Notes: a model not told the origin generated them from the letters alone. A DNA stretch of 64,000 nucleotides from CAVTSA01 sp963737225 (GCA_963737225.1 CAVTSA010000009.1:127635-191634), one strand, 5' to 3'; counted from the stretch's first letter, positions 15,812-25,117 are shown. Made by a program: numbers and translations.

Positions 15812-16206
15812 ATGGCACCGACTCCGGAGGAGCTGATCGAGCTGATGCCGTTCGCCCGCCTGGTCGGGATCGAGGTGGTGTCAGCCGGTCCGGAGGAGGT
15901 ACGCGGACGCCTCCGCTGGTCAGAGCGAAGCTGCACGGCCCGGGGCATCCTGCACGGCGGCGCGCTGCTCACCCTGGCCGATTCTTTGGGCGGGCTCTGC
16001 GCCTATCTCAACCTCCCGGAAGGGCGGCGCACCGTGACGCTGGAGTCGAAGACCAACTTCATCCGGGCGGTGCGCGGCGGAGCGGTCGAGGGGACCGCCG
16101 GCCCCTCCACGCCGGACGCACCACGATCCTGGTCGAGACCCGGGTGGTGGACCCGGAGGGGCGCCTGGTCTCCCTGACCCTCCAGACCCAGGCCGTCATC
16201 GGCTGA
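15812..16206 (+). pseudogene. PaaI-type hotdog thioesterase, frameshifted
   Basis: The first ~95 codons encode a hotdog thioesterase: GILHGGALLTLADSLGGLCA is the catalytic loop/helix, followed by the TVTLESKTNFIRAV strand. Near 16096-16103 the frame breaks. After adding one base to a CC pair (making CCC), the protein continues as a normal C-terminus (TILVETRVVDPEGR, then a final strand) and stops at 16204-16206, giving a usual length of about 131 residues. As given, the product would end in unrelated residues at 16177. Either a real inactivating mutation or a missing base in the assembly; the otherwise perfect coding sense on both sides favours the latter. Confidence 0.8.
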
Positions 16207-16273
16207 GAACTCCGGCTCCTCCAGGTTCGAACTGATGCCCAGCGGCCACAGTGCGCGGTAGTCTTTCGGGAGC

Positions 16274-18190
16274 GTGCTCGAAGCCATCCATTCTCCCGCC
16301 GACCTGCACCGTCTCAACTACGCGCAGCTCGACGAGCTCTGCCAGGAGATTCGGCAGTTGCTGGTCGAGGGGGTCGCGCACAACGGAGGGCACCTTTCGC
16401 CCAACCTGGGCGTCGTCGAGCTGACGGTGGCCCTCCACCGGGTGTTCGAAAGCCCACGGGACCAGATCGTGTGGGACGTCGGGCACCAGGCCTACGTCCA
16501 CAAGCTGCTCACCGGCCGTGCCCAGCTCTTCGACACCCTGCGTCAGGAGGGCGGCATCTCCGGGTACCCGAGCCAGGCGGAGAGCGAGCACGACCTGGTC
16601 GAGAACAGCCATGCTTCGACCTCGCTCTCGTATGCGCTGGGGCTGGCCGAGGCGAAGTTGCGCCGCGGCGAAGAGGGGCACGTGGTGGCGGTGATCGGGG
16701 ACGGCGCGATGACCGGTGGCATGGCGTACGAGGCGTTGAACCAGATCGCCTATCACGAGCCGGGCAACTTGCTGATCGTCCTCAACGACAACGGCCGGTC
16801 GTACGCGCCGACCGTCGGCGGGATGGCGCGTCACCTCGCGCAGCTCCGCCTCGATCCGCGCTACGACCGGCTCAAGTCGGAGCTCGATTTCCGCCTCAAG
16901 GACCTGCCGGGCGTCGGCGACGGCGCGCACGAGGCGGCCCGCCGGATGAAGGAGTCTGTGAAGCAGCTCCTGCAGCCGAGCAACGTCTTCGACGCGCTGG
17001 GCCTGACCTACGCCGGACCCGCGGACGGCCACGACCTGCTCGAGCTCGAGTGGCTGCTGCGGCGGGCCAAGCAGCGGAGGACCCCGACCCTGGTCCATGT
17101 GATGACGGAGAAGGGTCGGGGGTACGGGCCCGCGATCGACGACGAGATCGACAAGCTGCACCAGGTGAGCCCGCTCTCGGATCCGCTCACCGGGCGCCCG
17201 CGTTCGACCTCGTTGACGTACTCCGACGTGGCGGGTGCGGCCGTGATGGACGCGGCGCAGCGGCATCCCGAGGTGGTCGCGATCACCGCCGCCATGGCGT
17301 CCTCGACCGGGCTCCTCGACTTCCAGCGCGAGTTCCCCGAGCGGTTCTACGACGTCGGGATCTGTGAGCAGCACGCGGTCACCTTCGCCGCCGGGCTCGC
17401 CCTGGGCGGCTTCCGTCCCATCGTCTGCGTCTACTCGTCGTTCCTCCAGCGCGGGTTCGACCAGATGCTGATGGACGTCGGACTGCACCACCTGCCGGTC
17501 GTGTTCCTGCTCGATCGGGCGGGGGTGACCGGCAGCGACGGCGCGTCCGCGCAGGGCACCTTCGATCTCTCCTACCTGCGGATGGTGCCGGGCCTGCGGA
17601 TTGCCGCTCCCGCCGACGCGACCGAGCTGTGCGCACTGCTCGAGACCGCGCTCACGCTGGACGGACCGATCGCCATCCGCTTCCCCAAGGGCGTCGCGCC
17701 CGCCACGCCCGACCTGCCGGTGGAGCCGCTGCCGGTGGGGCACTGGGACTCGGTGCGCCAGGGCGGCCAGGCCGCGATCCTCGCGGTGGGACGGATGGTG
17801 GAGGTGGCCGCGGTTGCGTCCGACCTGCTGCGCGAGGAGGGCATCGAGTGCGCGGTCGTCAACGCGCGGTGGATCAAGCCCCTGGATGCCCGGCTGCCGG
17901 AGCTCGCCGCCCGCTACCCGGTGCTGGTGACCGCCGAGGACAACGTGATCACGGGGGGGTTCGGGGCCGCCGTCCTGGAAGCACTGGCGCCACATGGACT
18001 GGCGGGCCGTGTACGGCTGGCGGCGCTCCCCGACGAGTACCTCGCGCACGCCAGCGCGGCCGACATCCTGGCGGAGCGGGGTCTCGACCCGGAAGGCTTG
18101 GCACGCACCGTCCGCGAGTCACTGCGCAGCCTGGGCGACGGGGTCCCGCGGTCGCTGAGCGGGCGGCCCCGTCGAGCCGGCGGGCACTGA
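16274..18190 (+). CDS. dxs: 1-deoxy-D-xylulose-5-phosphate synthase
   Basis: A 638-residue TPP-dependent enzyme, the first step of the MEP isoprenoid pathway. Visible marks are GHQAYVHKLLTGR near residue 75, the TPP/Mg motif GDGAMTGGMAYEALNQ ending near LNDNGRSYAP around residue 150-180, and the transketolase pyrimidine domain with YDVGICEQHAVTFAAGLAL, which contains the catalytic Glu. Length matches the family. The start is GTG 16274 with GGAG just before. It supplies IPP/DMAPP for the carotenoid operon 6 kb away, though it is not in the same transcript. Being TPP-dependent, it also relates to the thiamin genes at the left end. Confidence 0.96.
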   Translation: MLEAIHSPADLHRLNYAQLDELCQEIRQLLVEGVAHNGGHLSPNLGVVELTVALHRVFESPRDQIVWDVGHQAYVHKLLTGRAQLFDTLRQEGGISGYPSQAESEHDLVENSHASTSLSYALGLAEAKLRRGEEGHVVAVIGDGAMTGGMAYEALNQIAYHEPGNLLIVLNDNGRSYAPTVGGMARHLAQLRLDPRYDRLKSELDFRLKDLPGVGDGAHEAARRMKESVKQLLQPSNVFDALGLTYAGPADGHDLLELEWLLRRAKQRRTPTLVHVMTEKGRGYGPAIDDEIDKLHQVSPLSDPLTGRPRSTSLTYSDVAGAAVMDAAQRHPEVVAITAAMASSTGLLDFQREFPERFYDVGICEQHAVTFAAGLALGGFRPIVCVYSSFLQRGFDQMLMDVGLHHLPVVFLLDRAGVTGSDGASAQGTFDLSYLRMVPGLRIAAPADATELCALLETALTLDGPIAIRFPKGVAPATPDLPVEPLPVGHWDSVRQGGQAAILAVGRMVEVAAVASDLLREEGIECAVVNARWIKPLDARLPELAARYPVLVTAEDNVITGGFGAAVLEALAPHGLAGRVRLAALPDEYLAHASAADILAERGLDPEGLARTVRESLRSLGDGVPRSLSGRPRRAGGH

Positions 18191-18221
18191 GCAGCGGCGG
18201 GGGCGGGAGCGAGGTGGAGCG

Positions 18222-19103
18222 GTGAGGGTCCCCCGCTCCAGCCGGCCCCTGCTCATGCTGGCCGACTCGGACGATCTGACTGGAGCCTGGGCGCTGGGAG
18301 CGCTGGCCGCGTTCCTGATCTCTGCCGCCGGCGCCGGGGCGCTGGCGTTCCTGCTGTATCAGACCGTCCAGGTCACCTGGCTCGACGCGCTGGCCGGGCT
18401 GTCGGTGACCGTGGTGGCTCACCAAGCGGTGCATGCGCTTGCCGTGCGCGCGCTGGGCGGGCAGCCGCGGGTGCTCTGGGGTGTCCGCCGGCTGGTGCCC
18501 TACGTTCACGTCGCCGGCCGGGCCCGGTTGAGCCGGCAGCAGGCTCTGCTCACGATGCTGCTGCCGCTGGTGGTGATCGACCTCGCCGCCCTCGCGCTGC
18601 TGCTGGTGCCGGCAACCTCCGGCATCGCAATCGCGATCCTGGTCGCCAACACCGTGGGATCGGTCCCCGACCTCTGGCGCGCCGGCCGGCTGGCCCGGCT
18701 CCCGAGGTGGATCCAGTGCGAGCACCGCGGGACGACGCTGCTGATCTGGGCGCCGGCGGATCACGAGCACGCTAAGCTGCACCTCCCATCCGGTCGGCCG
18801 CGGGCGGCGCCGCCCCTGGTCGGGGTGCTCGGCACCTGGGCCCTGTGCCTGCTGGTCGCGGAGGCGGTCTGCGCCGGCGGTGTGCGGCTCCTGGCGCAAT
18901 GGCACCGTGAACTTTCCGTAGGAGGGATCCGGCTGGCGTCGACCGAGCAGTTCGTCTCCGGCCCCGACGTCGTCCTCAACTTCCTGCCGCTGCTGGTGGC
19001 CGGAGCCGCGGTGGGCACGCTGGCCGCCGCGGCCTGGATGATCGTGGCCCCGGTCGCGCCACGTGCCGGGCGGCGGCCCCTCCGGGGGCGGCGAGCCGCC
19101 TGA
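18222..19103 (+). CDS. DUF3267-like membrane protein with altered zincin motif
   Basis: A 293-residue integral membrane protein with about five TM segments. The pattern is that of DUF3267 putative zinc metalloproteases: a His-rich helix, then a YVHVAGRARLSRQQALLTMLLP segment, and NTVGSVPDLW near residue 145. The usual HExxH is replaced by HQAVH (about residue 67), so the catalytic Glu is missing. It may be a non-catalytic relative or rely on another residue. The GTG start follows GGAG by four bases, 31 bases after dxs, so it probably shares that transcript. Assignment to DUF3267 is by eye. Confidence 0.6.
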   Translation: MRVPRSSRPLLMLADSDDLTGAWALGALAAFLISAAGAGALAFLLYQTVQVTWLDALAGLSVTVVAHQAVHALAVRALGGQPRVLWGVRRLVPYVHVAGRARLSRQQALLTMLLPLVVIDLAALALLLVPATSGIAIAILVANTVGSVPDLWRAGRLARLPRWIQCEHRGTTLLIWAPADHEHAKLHLPSGRPRAAPPLVGVLGTWALCLLVAEAVCAGGVRLLAQWHRELSVGGIRLASTEQFVSGPDVVLNFLPLLVAGAAVGTLAAAAWMIVAPVAPRAGRRPLRGRRAA

Positions 19104-19246
19104 CGCCACTCATTAGGCAACCGCCACGCGGGGTGGCAACTTTTGTCGAGGGTGGTGGGCGGCCGTCCAACCGGTCGCGCGCGGCCCCCGTATCGTTACC
19201 GGGCGACGAGAGCTGTGGAGCCTCTGGATCCGGAGGAGGTGAGCTG

Positions 19247-20011
19247 ATGCCAAAGACAGTGGTCGGATGGCTTGAGTTCCTGGTGGTCGTGATCGCGGGT
19301 CTGTACACGCTCGTCCACATCATCCTGGGCGAAGCTCACCCGGTGTCTGACGACGGCTGGGGCTGGGCGCTGCTGGCGCTGTTCGTGATCGCACTGATCC
19401 TGGCCTTCATTCGCTACGCCGGGGAGCGGACCAGTTTGAAGCCGCACCCGGACGAGGCGTTTCCCGAGCCGTCGATCTCGCGCTTCTTTCTGGGGTCGGG
19501 GTCGTCAGCGCCGATGTGGTTCGTCCTCCGGATGGACGTCGGCGCGACGTGGATCTCATCCGGGTTGGGGAAGATCACCTCACCGGCATGGGGCACCAGC
19601 GGCACGGCCATGAAGGGCTTTGTCTCGGGCGCGCTGAAGCAGAGCTCCGGCTCCAACCCGGGCGTGCAAGGTTGGTACGCGTGGTTCCTTCAGCACGTCG
19701 TCCTCAACGCACCGGGCTTCTTCTCGTTCCTCATCACGTGGGGGGAGTTCCTGGTCGGCGTCGGGATCCTGCTCGGTGTGTTGACGGGCATCGCGGCTGT
19801 CTTCGGTGTGCTGATGAACTTCAACTACATGCTCGCCGGCACCGTCAGCATCAACCCGATCCTGGGCATGTTCGGGATCTTCCTCATCCTCTCCTGGCGG
19901 GTCTGCGGCTGGATCGGCGGCGACCGCTGGCTGCTGCCGGCGCTCGGGCTGCCGTGGAAACCGGGAGCGGCGTTTCAGGGGTCGCACCACCCGACGGTCG
20001 CCAGTCCCTGA
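19247..20011 (+). CDS. DoxX/DoxD-family membrane protein
   Basis: A 254-residue membrane protein. Residues about 75-225 look like DoxX: LRMDVGATWISSGLGKI, then an HVVLNAPGFFSFLITWGEFLVGVGILLG helix pair and a final NPILGMFGIFLIL helix. Two more TM helices precede this domain. DoxX-type proteins are linked to quinone-coupled oxidations (thiosulfate oxidation in archaea, redox defence in mycobacteria); which role applies here is unknown. ATG 19247 has an excellent GGAGGTGA. The gene ends just before the second paired-palindrome repeat. Confidence 0.85.
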   Translation: MPKTVVGWLEFLVVVIAGLYTLVHIILGEAHPVSDDGWGWALLALFVIALILAFIRYAGERTSLKPHPDEAFPEPSISRFFLGSGSSAPMWFVLRMDVGATWISSGLGKITSPAWGTSGTAMKGFVSGALKQSSGSNPGVQGWYAWFLQHVVLNAPGFFSFLITWGEFLVGVGILLGVLTGIAAVFGVLMNFNYMLAGTVSINPILGMFGIFLILSWRVCGWIGGDRWLLPALGLPWKPGAAFQGSHHPTVASP

Positions 20012-20028
20012 TCCCGTCGAGAGGCAAA

Positions 20029-20094
20029 GGGCGATTGGTGCACCAACTGCCGATTCCGAGCAGGGCAAGTGGGCGATTGGTGCACCAACGGCCG
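20029..20094. repeat. Paired-palindrome repeat (family I), copy 2
   Basis: TTGGTGCACCAA at 20035-20046 and 20077-20088, 42 bp apart. The 66 bp core differs from copy 3 (34703-34768, 14.7 kb away) at only one base, and weaker similarity continues for about 20 bp on the right. It lies between the convergent DoxX and DUF2203 genes. Confidence 0.9.
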
Positions 20095-20126
20095 TCTCCG
20101 CGGACGTTGGGGGACCCGGTTCGGTG

Positions 20127-20531
20127 CTACGGCAGGCGGTGCCGGCTCCGGAAGCCGCCGCCCACCGGGTGCCAATGGGTCACCTCCGGCTCGCCCACCC
20201 GCCAGCAGAGCTCGACGACCCGTCCCTCACGGATCGAGGGGAAATCGACGACTCCCTCCATGGCGTCCTTGAGGTCGACGCCGGCGCGCCCCAGATCGCG
20301 CAGGCTGTCGGCAAGGTCGGATTCGGCCCTGCGCAGATCGGCGGCGGCGAAGGTGACGGCCTCCTGGCTGTCCGCGGGGGCCCCGTACCGGTGCGCCCGG
20401 TAGGTGCGGATCCGGAGCTCCTCGTGCAGCTCGGGGAGCCGGCGGCTGCGCTCGACGACCCGTTCCGTCAGGCGGCGTACCTCGGGCAGCGCGGCGTTCG
20501 CCTCGTCGACGGAAAACGTGCGGCGAAGCAT
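20127..20531 (-). CDS. DUF2203 family protein
   Basis: A 134-residue soluble, mainly helical protein. It has the family's opening (FSVDEANAALPEVRRL), a long charged helix pair, and the end HPVGGGFRSRHRLP preceded by WRVGEPEVTHWHP, the His-containing motif conserved in DUF2203. Function unknown. ATG at 20531. It is divergent from coaA with 44 bases between them. Confidence 0.88.
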   Translation of the reverse strand: MLRRTFSVDEANAALPEVRRLTERVVERSRRLPELHEELRIRTYRAHRYGAPADSQEAVTFAAADLRRAESDLADSLRDLGRAGVDLKDAMEGVVDFPSIREGRVVELCWRVGEPEVTHWHPVGGGFRSRHRLP

Positions 20532-20575
20532 CCGCTCATGAAACCAAATCTTCGCCGCGGGTTACCCTTCCCACG

Positions 20576-21550
20576 ATGGTCACGGACTCCGCCGACCTCC
20601 CCGGCCCCCAGGACGACCCCTACTCGCCGTACGCCGACTTCAGCCGCGAGCAGTGGGCGCGCCTGCGGGCCGCGACCCCGCTGACGCTGACCGATACCGA
20701 CCTGGCACAGCTCCGGGGCCTCAGCGAGGTCATCTCGCTGGACGAGGTGCGGGACGTCTACCTGCCGCTCTCCCGCTTTCTCAACCTGTACGTCGGAGCG
20801 GCGCAGAACCTCAACGTGGTCGCGGACCTGTTCCTGGGCACGCCCGCCCGGCACGTGCCGTTCGTCATCGGCCTCGGCGGCTCGGTCGCGGTCGGCAAGA
20901 GCACCACCGCCCGCATCCTGCAGGCGTTGCTCGCACGCTGGCCCAACCACCCGAAGGTCGACCTGGTGACGACCGACGGATTCCTCTACCCCACGGCCTA
21001 CCTGCGACCGAGGGACCTGCTCGACCGCAAGGGCTTTCCCGAGACCTACGATCTCCGCCGGCTGCTCGGCTTCCTGGCAGCCGTCAAGGGGGGCCAGGAG
21101 GAGGTGCTGGCGCCCGTCTACTCCCACCTCATCTATGACATCGTCCCCGGCGAGTACCAGGTCGTGCGCCAACCCGACATCCTGATCCTGGAAGGGCTCA
21201 ACGTGCTCCAGGTCCCCGACCCTCACGCGGGTGACGGTCCGCACACCTTCGTTTCCGATTTCTTCGACTTCTCGATCTATGTGGACGCGATGGAACGCGA
21301 CGTCAAGAGTTGGTTCGTTCAGCGCTTCCTGGCTCTGCGCGACTCCGCGTTCCAGAACCCGCGGTCGTTCTTCACCCGCTTCGCGAAGCTCGACGACGAG
21401 GAGGCGGTCGCCACCGCGGGCGCCATCTGGGATGGCATCAACGGGCCCAATCTGCGGCAGAACATCCTGCCCACGCGCGATCGGGCGCGGCTGGTGCTGG
21501 TCAAGGGGCCCGACCACGGGGTCGTCGAGGTGCGTCTGCGCCGGCTCTGA
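20576..21550 (+). CDS. coaA: Pantothenate kinase, type I
   Basis: A 324-residue P-loop kinase catalysing the first step of coenzyme A synthesis. The Walker A GSVAVGKST lies at about residue 103, followed by DLVTTDGFLYP (substrate-binding Asp region) and ETYDLRRLLGFL. Length and order match bacterial type I enzymes (about 310-325). No damage is visible. It is followed 75 bases later by an esterase gene on the same strand. Confidence 0.96.
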   Translation: MVTDSADLPGPQDDPYSPYADFSREQWARLRAATPLTLTDTDLAQLRGLSEVISLDEVRDVYLPLSRFLNLYVGAAQNLNVVADLFLGTPARHVPFVIGLGGSVAVGKSTTARILQALLARWPNHPKVDLVTTDGFLYPTAYLRPRDLLDRKGFPETYDLRRLLGFLAAVKGGQEEVLAPVYSHLIYDIVPGEYQVVRQPDILILEGLNVLQVPDPHAGDGPHTFVSDFFDFSIYVDAMERDVKSWFVQRFLALRDSAFQNPRSFFTRFAKLDDEEAVATAGAIWDGINGPNLRQNILPTRDRARLVLVKGPDHGVVEVRLRRL

Positions 21551-21625
21551 GGCGAGGGCGGCAGCCCGCACGGCCGCGGACCGGGGGGCATTCGGCCTGC
21601 GGGGGTCGTGCCTTACGCTGGCCGC

Positions 21626-22531
21626 ATGAGCCACGATCCGCAGGTGGAAGCGTTCTTGATCCGTCAGGCCGAGGCGGCGGTGCCCTCGTACGCCGACCTG
21701 ACGCCCGAGCAGGCACGCGCGCAGAACGAGGCGGGCGTGGCCGCCGTGGCCGGCCCCCCGACGCCGGTCGCCTCGGTACGCGACGACACGATCGCCGGCG
21801 TGCCGGTACGCGGGTACGATCCAAGCCCGGACGGGGCGCTTCCGACCCTGGTCTACCTCCACGGCGGCGGGTGGGTGATCGGGTCGCTGGACACCCACGA
21901 CTCGGCGTGCCGGGCGATCGCAGTACGGACACCCTGCCGTGTGATCTCGGTGAACTACCGGCTGGCTCCCGAACACCCGTTTCCGGCCGGGCTGGACGAC
22001 GGCTGGGCGGTGCTGCGGACGGTCGCGGCGACCGAGCCCGGACCGGTGGCGGTCGGCGGGGACTCGTCAGGGGGGAACCTGGCGGCGGTGCTCGCGCTCC
22101 GTGCCCGCGATGCCGGCCTCCGGCTCGCGCTGCAGGTGCTGATCTACCCGGTGACCGACGCCGACCTCCAGACCCGTTCGTATCGCGAGTACGCGAGCGG
22201 CCACGGGATGTCGGCCGCCGACATGGAGTGGTTCTGGCACCACTACCTGGGCGACCGCGACCGCTTCCATCCCGAGGCGGCGCCGCTGCGACAGCATTCG
22301 CTGGCCGGGGCGGCACCGGCATTCGTGGAACTGTCGGAGTACGACGTGCTGCACGACGAAGGGCTGGCTTACGCGAACCGGCTCGCCGAGGACGGAGTCG
22401 CGGTGGAGGTGGTCGAGCAGGCGGGCATGCTGCACGGGTTCATTCGGCAGGCCGGGATCTTCGATCGTACCGCCGTGGCCTGGGATGAGATCGCGGCCGC
22501 TCTGCGCGAGGCGTTCGCCACCGCCCGCTAG
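21626..22531 (+). CDS. Alpha/beta hydrolase, HSL-type esterase
   Basis: A 301-residue esterase/lipase of the hormone-sensitive lipase group. The oxyanion hole is HGGGWVIGS near residue 77, the nucleophile GDSSGGNLAAV near 146-150, with Asp in VELSEYDVLHDEG and the catalytic His in GMLHGFIRQ near 275. Start ATG 21626. Substrate unknown. The first IS110 element lies directly downstream. Confidence 0.92.
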   Translation: MSHDPQVEAFLIRQAEAAVPSYADLTPEQARAQNEAGVAAVAGPPTPVASVRDDTIAGVPVRGYDPSPDGALPTLVYLHGGGWVIGSLDTHDSACRAIAVRTPCRVISVNYRLAPEHPFPAGLDDGWAVLRTVAATEPGPVAVGGDSSGGNLAAVLALRARDAGLRLALQVLIYPVTDADLQTRSYREYASGHGMSAADMEWFWHHYLGDRDRFHPEAAPLRQHSLAGAAPAFVELSEYDVLHDEGLAYANRLAEDGVAVEVVEQAGMLHGFIRQAGIFDRTAVAWDEIAAALREAFATAR

Positions 22532-22631
22532 GGCCGGCTTACCTCCGTATTCGCGCGAAATCGGGTCTTTGGATGCCTCCATAGTCCCGGTTTCCTCTGA
22601 AAAAGCCCCGCCGAGTGGCGTCATGCAGCAG

Positions 22632-23849
22632 TCATGCAGCGGGGCTGAGGCTGACGTGGTAGCCGAGAAGCTCGAGACGTCGGACGTTGCGTCGGACCAG
22701 GGCCTCGCGATCACGTCGATCGAAGTGGTCGGCACCCAGGTCCTGGTAGTAGGTGCCGTCCTTGAGCAGGTGGTAGATGGTGACCAGGATCGCGTGTGCG
22801 ACCGCGATCAGAGCGCGCTTGGCTCCCCGCTTGGCCTTGAGGCGGTGATAGAGGGCGGAGAAGTACGAGTCCTTCGCCCGTGCCGCTGCCTGCGCGGCTT
22901 CCACCAGCGCGCCACGCAGGAACTGGTTGCCGGCTCCGATCCAGCTCGATCGTCGCTTGCCCGCCGATTCGTTGTTGCCGGGGCAGAGCTTGGCCCAGGA
23001 GGCGAAGGCCTTGTCGTTGCGCCAGTAGCGCATGTCAAGACCGATCTCGGCCAGGATCCGTTGCGCGTTGCGTCTGCCGATGCCAGGGATCTGCTCGAGC
23101 CTGGCGAAGACCGGCTCAAAAGGGCGCATGCGGGCCTCGATCTCCTGGCTCACCGCGTCGATCTCGCCCTCCAAGAACTCGATGTGCTCGAGCAAGCGCT
23201 TGAGCATGAAGCGCTGATGAGGACCCACCGAGCCCTCCAACGCCAGGCTCAGAGAGGCACGCTTGGTTCGCAGCTTGCCCTGTGCCAGCCCCGCCATCTG
23301 GTCGCTATCCGTCTCCCCCGACGCCAGCTGCTCGAGCATCATGCGACCGCTTTTGCCGAGCACGTCGGTGGCCACGTCGCCGAGCTTGATGTTTCCCCCC
23401 TCCAAGACTTTCTGCAGCCGGCGTACCTCATCCGCACGATCCTCGATCAGGCGCTGCCGGTAGCGCATCGCCTCTTGCAGCTCTCGCTGCGGACGCTCCG
23501 GAACTCGACTCGCGGTGAGCAGCCCGTGGCGCAGCAGGTCAGCAATCCATTGCGCATCCTTGACGTCGGTCTTGCGTCCAGGGACCGCCTTCATATGCGC
23601 TGGGTTGACCAGCATCAACTCCATCCCCTGTCCTTCCAACAGGTTGTAGACCGGCTTCCAGTAGCTGCCCGTGCTCTCCATCGCCAGCACCCTCACCCGT
23701 TCCCGCTGCAGCCACTCCAACAGCCTCAGCAACTCCCGGGTCATGGTGCCGAACCTGCGCACCTGCTCCCCCTCCGGGGTTCGCAGCCAGGCCACCACCG
23801 TCTTCTTGTGCAGGTCCAGCCCGCAGCAGCGCTCGACGACCACCTCCAT
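22632..23849 (-). CDS. IS110-family transposase (DEDD recombinase)
   Basis: A 405-residue protein. The RuvC-like N-terminal DEDD domain shows CGLDLHKKTVVAWL (first Asp), AMESTGSYWKPV (Glu) and KAVPGRKTDVKDAQWIADLL (two Asp). The C-terminal Tnp2 domain shows IPGIGRRNAQRILAEIG and NQFLRGALVEAA, with the conserved Ser/Gly region. The frame is intact, so the element may be active. ATG 23849 was chosen because the DEDD domain follows at once. Confidence 0.94.
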   Translation of the reverse strand: MEVVVERCCGLDLHKKTVVAWLRTPEGEQVRRFGTMTRELLRLLEWLQRERVRVLAMESTGSYWKPVYNLLEGQGMELMLVNPAHMKAVPGRKTDVKDAQWIADLLRHGLLTASRVPERPQRELQEAMRYRQRLIEDRADEVRRLQKVLEGGNIKLGDVATDVLGKSGRMMLEQLASGETDSDQMAGLAQGKLRTKRASLSLALEGSVGPHQRFMLKRLLEHIEFLEGEIDAVSQEIEARMRPFEPVFARLEQIPGIGRRNAQRILAEIGLDMRYWRNDKAFASWAKLCPGNNESAGKRRSSWIGAGNQFLRGALVEAAQAAARAKDSYFSALYHRLKAKRGAKRALIAVAHAILVTIYHLLKDGTYYQDLGADHFDRRDREALVRRNVRRLELLGYHVSLSPAA

Positions 23850-24063
23850 GACCGACCACCCTCCCTGGCTGAAATGGGTCAGCGGGTGAACTGCTCGGAA
23901 CAGAGTTTCCTCTGCGTGTTCTCGCCCCATCGGGCCACAATCGCGGGTGCCATCAGTTCACCGGCCCAGATTCACGCTCGGTCTCCCGCCGACCAAACAC
24001 GGTTGCGGGCCACTCGCTGTCAGCCCATTTTCATCCCCTCGGGTGCCGCTCCGCGGCATGCCG
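23850..24063 (-). ncRNA. Candidate IS110 bridge-RNA region
   Basis: A 214-base non-coding stretch upstream of the transposase, between the start codon and the proposed element end. In the IS110 group the bridge RNA that pairs with target and donor DNA is transcribed from this end. No RNA structure was computed, so this is placement by analogy only. Confidence 0.35.
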
Positions 24064-24094
24064 ATTCACGCGAAAACGGGATTGGAGTGGGCGC

Positions 24095-25117
24095 TCAGAC
24101 AGTGACCGCGATGGCGTGGACGCCGCGGTTCCGGACCAGGTCACCGAGCTTCGCCCCGACCGGCTCCCAGCCGGCACCCGCGTCCTCCGAACGGAACACG
24201 CCCCGGTTGTTCGCCGCGTAGAAGGTCCCCCGCCGTGCCGGGTCGGCCGCGAACAGGGTGCGGAGGGTTCCCTTCGGCGCCGGAAGGCCGTCGCGAACCT
24301 CGATCCAGGGATCGGTCCGGCTGCGCCGGTAGACGAACGACTCGGCGGCGTACGGGTTGTGTGCGTGCTGGGCGGTGTCCGCCGCGGAAACCACGATCGT
24401 GTCCGGATCCGCGGAGTCGACGGCCAGGCCGTAGAGGTAGTGGTGCTCGATTCCCGCGTCCGGCTGGGCCCAGGTGTCGCCACCGTCGCGGCTTTCGTTG
24501 TAGCCGTGTCCGGGCATCCCCATCCCGTCGCCGGCCGCCGAGTAGAGGCGCCCCGGCGCGTCCGGGTGCACCGCCAGCGTGTGAGTGTCCCACGGTCCGC
24601 CCGGCACGCGGTCGGTCCACGTCCGGCCGCCGTCACTGCTGCGCACCAGGGCGCCGGCCTCGATGCAGACGTAGAGGCGATCGGCCGCCCCCGGCTCGAG
24701 CGTGATCCAGCGGACATGGCTGGTGTCGGGACGCGGCGGGAAGCTCCAGGAGGGAGACGACGGCAGCGCGTTGAGGGCGGGCAGCGCCTCCCACCGCCGA
24801 CCCGCGTTCTCGGTCCGCCACAATGCGCTGGGATCGCTCCCGGCGTAGACGGCCTCCTCGCCCGGCGCCACCGCGACCGCGCTCATGGCCCGGCCGCCCA
24901 GCTCGCCGTCCCCCACCGCGAGCCACCCCGCCCCCGCATCACCGCTGCGCCAGAGCCCGGCGCGATCAGTGCCGCACCAGACGCGCTCGGGGTTGGACGG
25001 GTCCGCCGCCAGGCACCGCGGGGACATGCCCTCGAGCCGGGGCTCGGCGTTCCAGCCGCCGTCATCGCCGCGCAGGATGAGCAGTCCGTCGTCGAGTGCC
25101 ACGTGGATCGTCGTCAT
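24095..25117 (-). CDS. BNR/Asp-box repeat beta-propeller protein
   Basis: A 340-residue protein built of sialidase-type propeller blades. Five Asp-box-like turns are visible: SGDAGAGW, TENAGRRW, SSDGGRTW, SRDGGDTW and SEDAGAGW, each after a strand and before a hydrophobic strand. No signal peptide is seen, so it is probably cytosolic. The catalytic residues of sialidases are not recognisable, and the family is commonly annotated only as a glycosyl hydrolase-like or BNR protein. ATG 25117 follows AGGAGGTGTGAG, a very strong ribosome site. It is sandwiched between two IS110 elements. Confidence 0.85.
   Translation of the reverse strand: MTTIHVALDDGLLILRGDDGGWNAEPRLEGMSPRCLAADPSNPERVWCGTDRAGLWRSGDAGAGWLAVGDGELGGRAMSAVAVAPGEEAVYAGSDPSALWRTENAGRRWEALPALNALPSSPSWSFPPRPDTSHVRWITLEPGAADRLYVCIEAGALVRSSDGGRTWTDRVPGGPWDTHTLAVHPDAPGRLYSAAGDGMGMPGHGYNESRDGGDTWAQPDAGIEHHYLYGLAVDSADPDTIVVSAADTAQHAHNPYAAESFVYRRSRTDPWIEVRDGLPAPKGTLRTLFAADPARRGTFYAANNRGVFRSEDAGAGWEPVGAKLGDLVRNRGVHAIAVTV

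Larger units (their letters stand above)
22549..24080 (-). mobile_element. IS110-family insertion sequence 1 (approximate limits)
   Basis: The limits are proposed from an imperfect direct repeat, ATTCGCGCGAAATCGGG at 22549-22565 and ATTCACGCGAAAACGGG at 24064-24080 (15 of 17 match), which bracket about 1.5 kb, a normal IS110 size. These elements lack classical inverted repeats, so the repeat may be a target/core match. About 200 bases upstream of the transposase (23850-24063) are non-coding, the place where IS110 elements encode their bridge RNA. Confidence 0.6.

Noticed and set aside
16196..18049. A long minus-strand frame opposite dxs
   Set aside because: Antisense to dxs; no family-like motif.
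20029..20094. A CRISPR array suggested by the repeated palindrome
   Set aside because: Only two units per locus, no cas genes, and the sequence between the palindromes is conserved between copies rather than variable.
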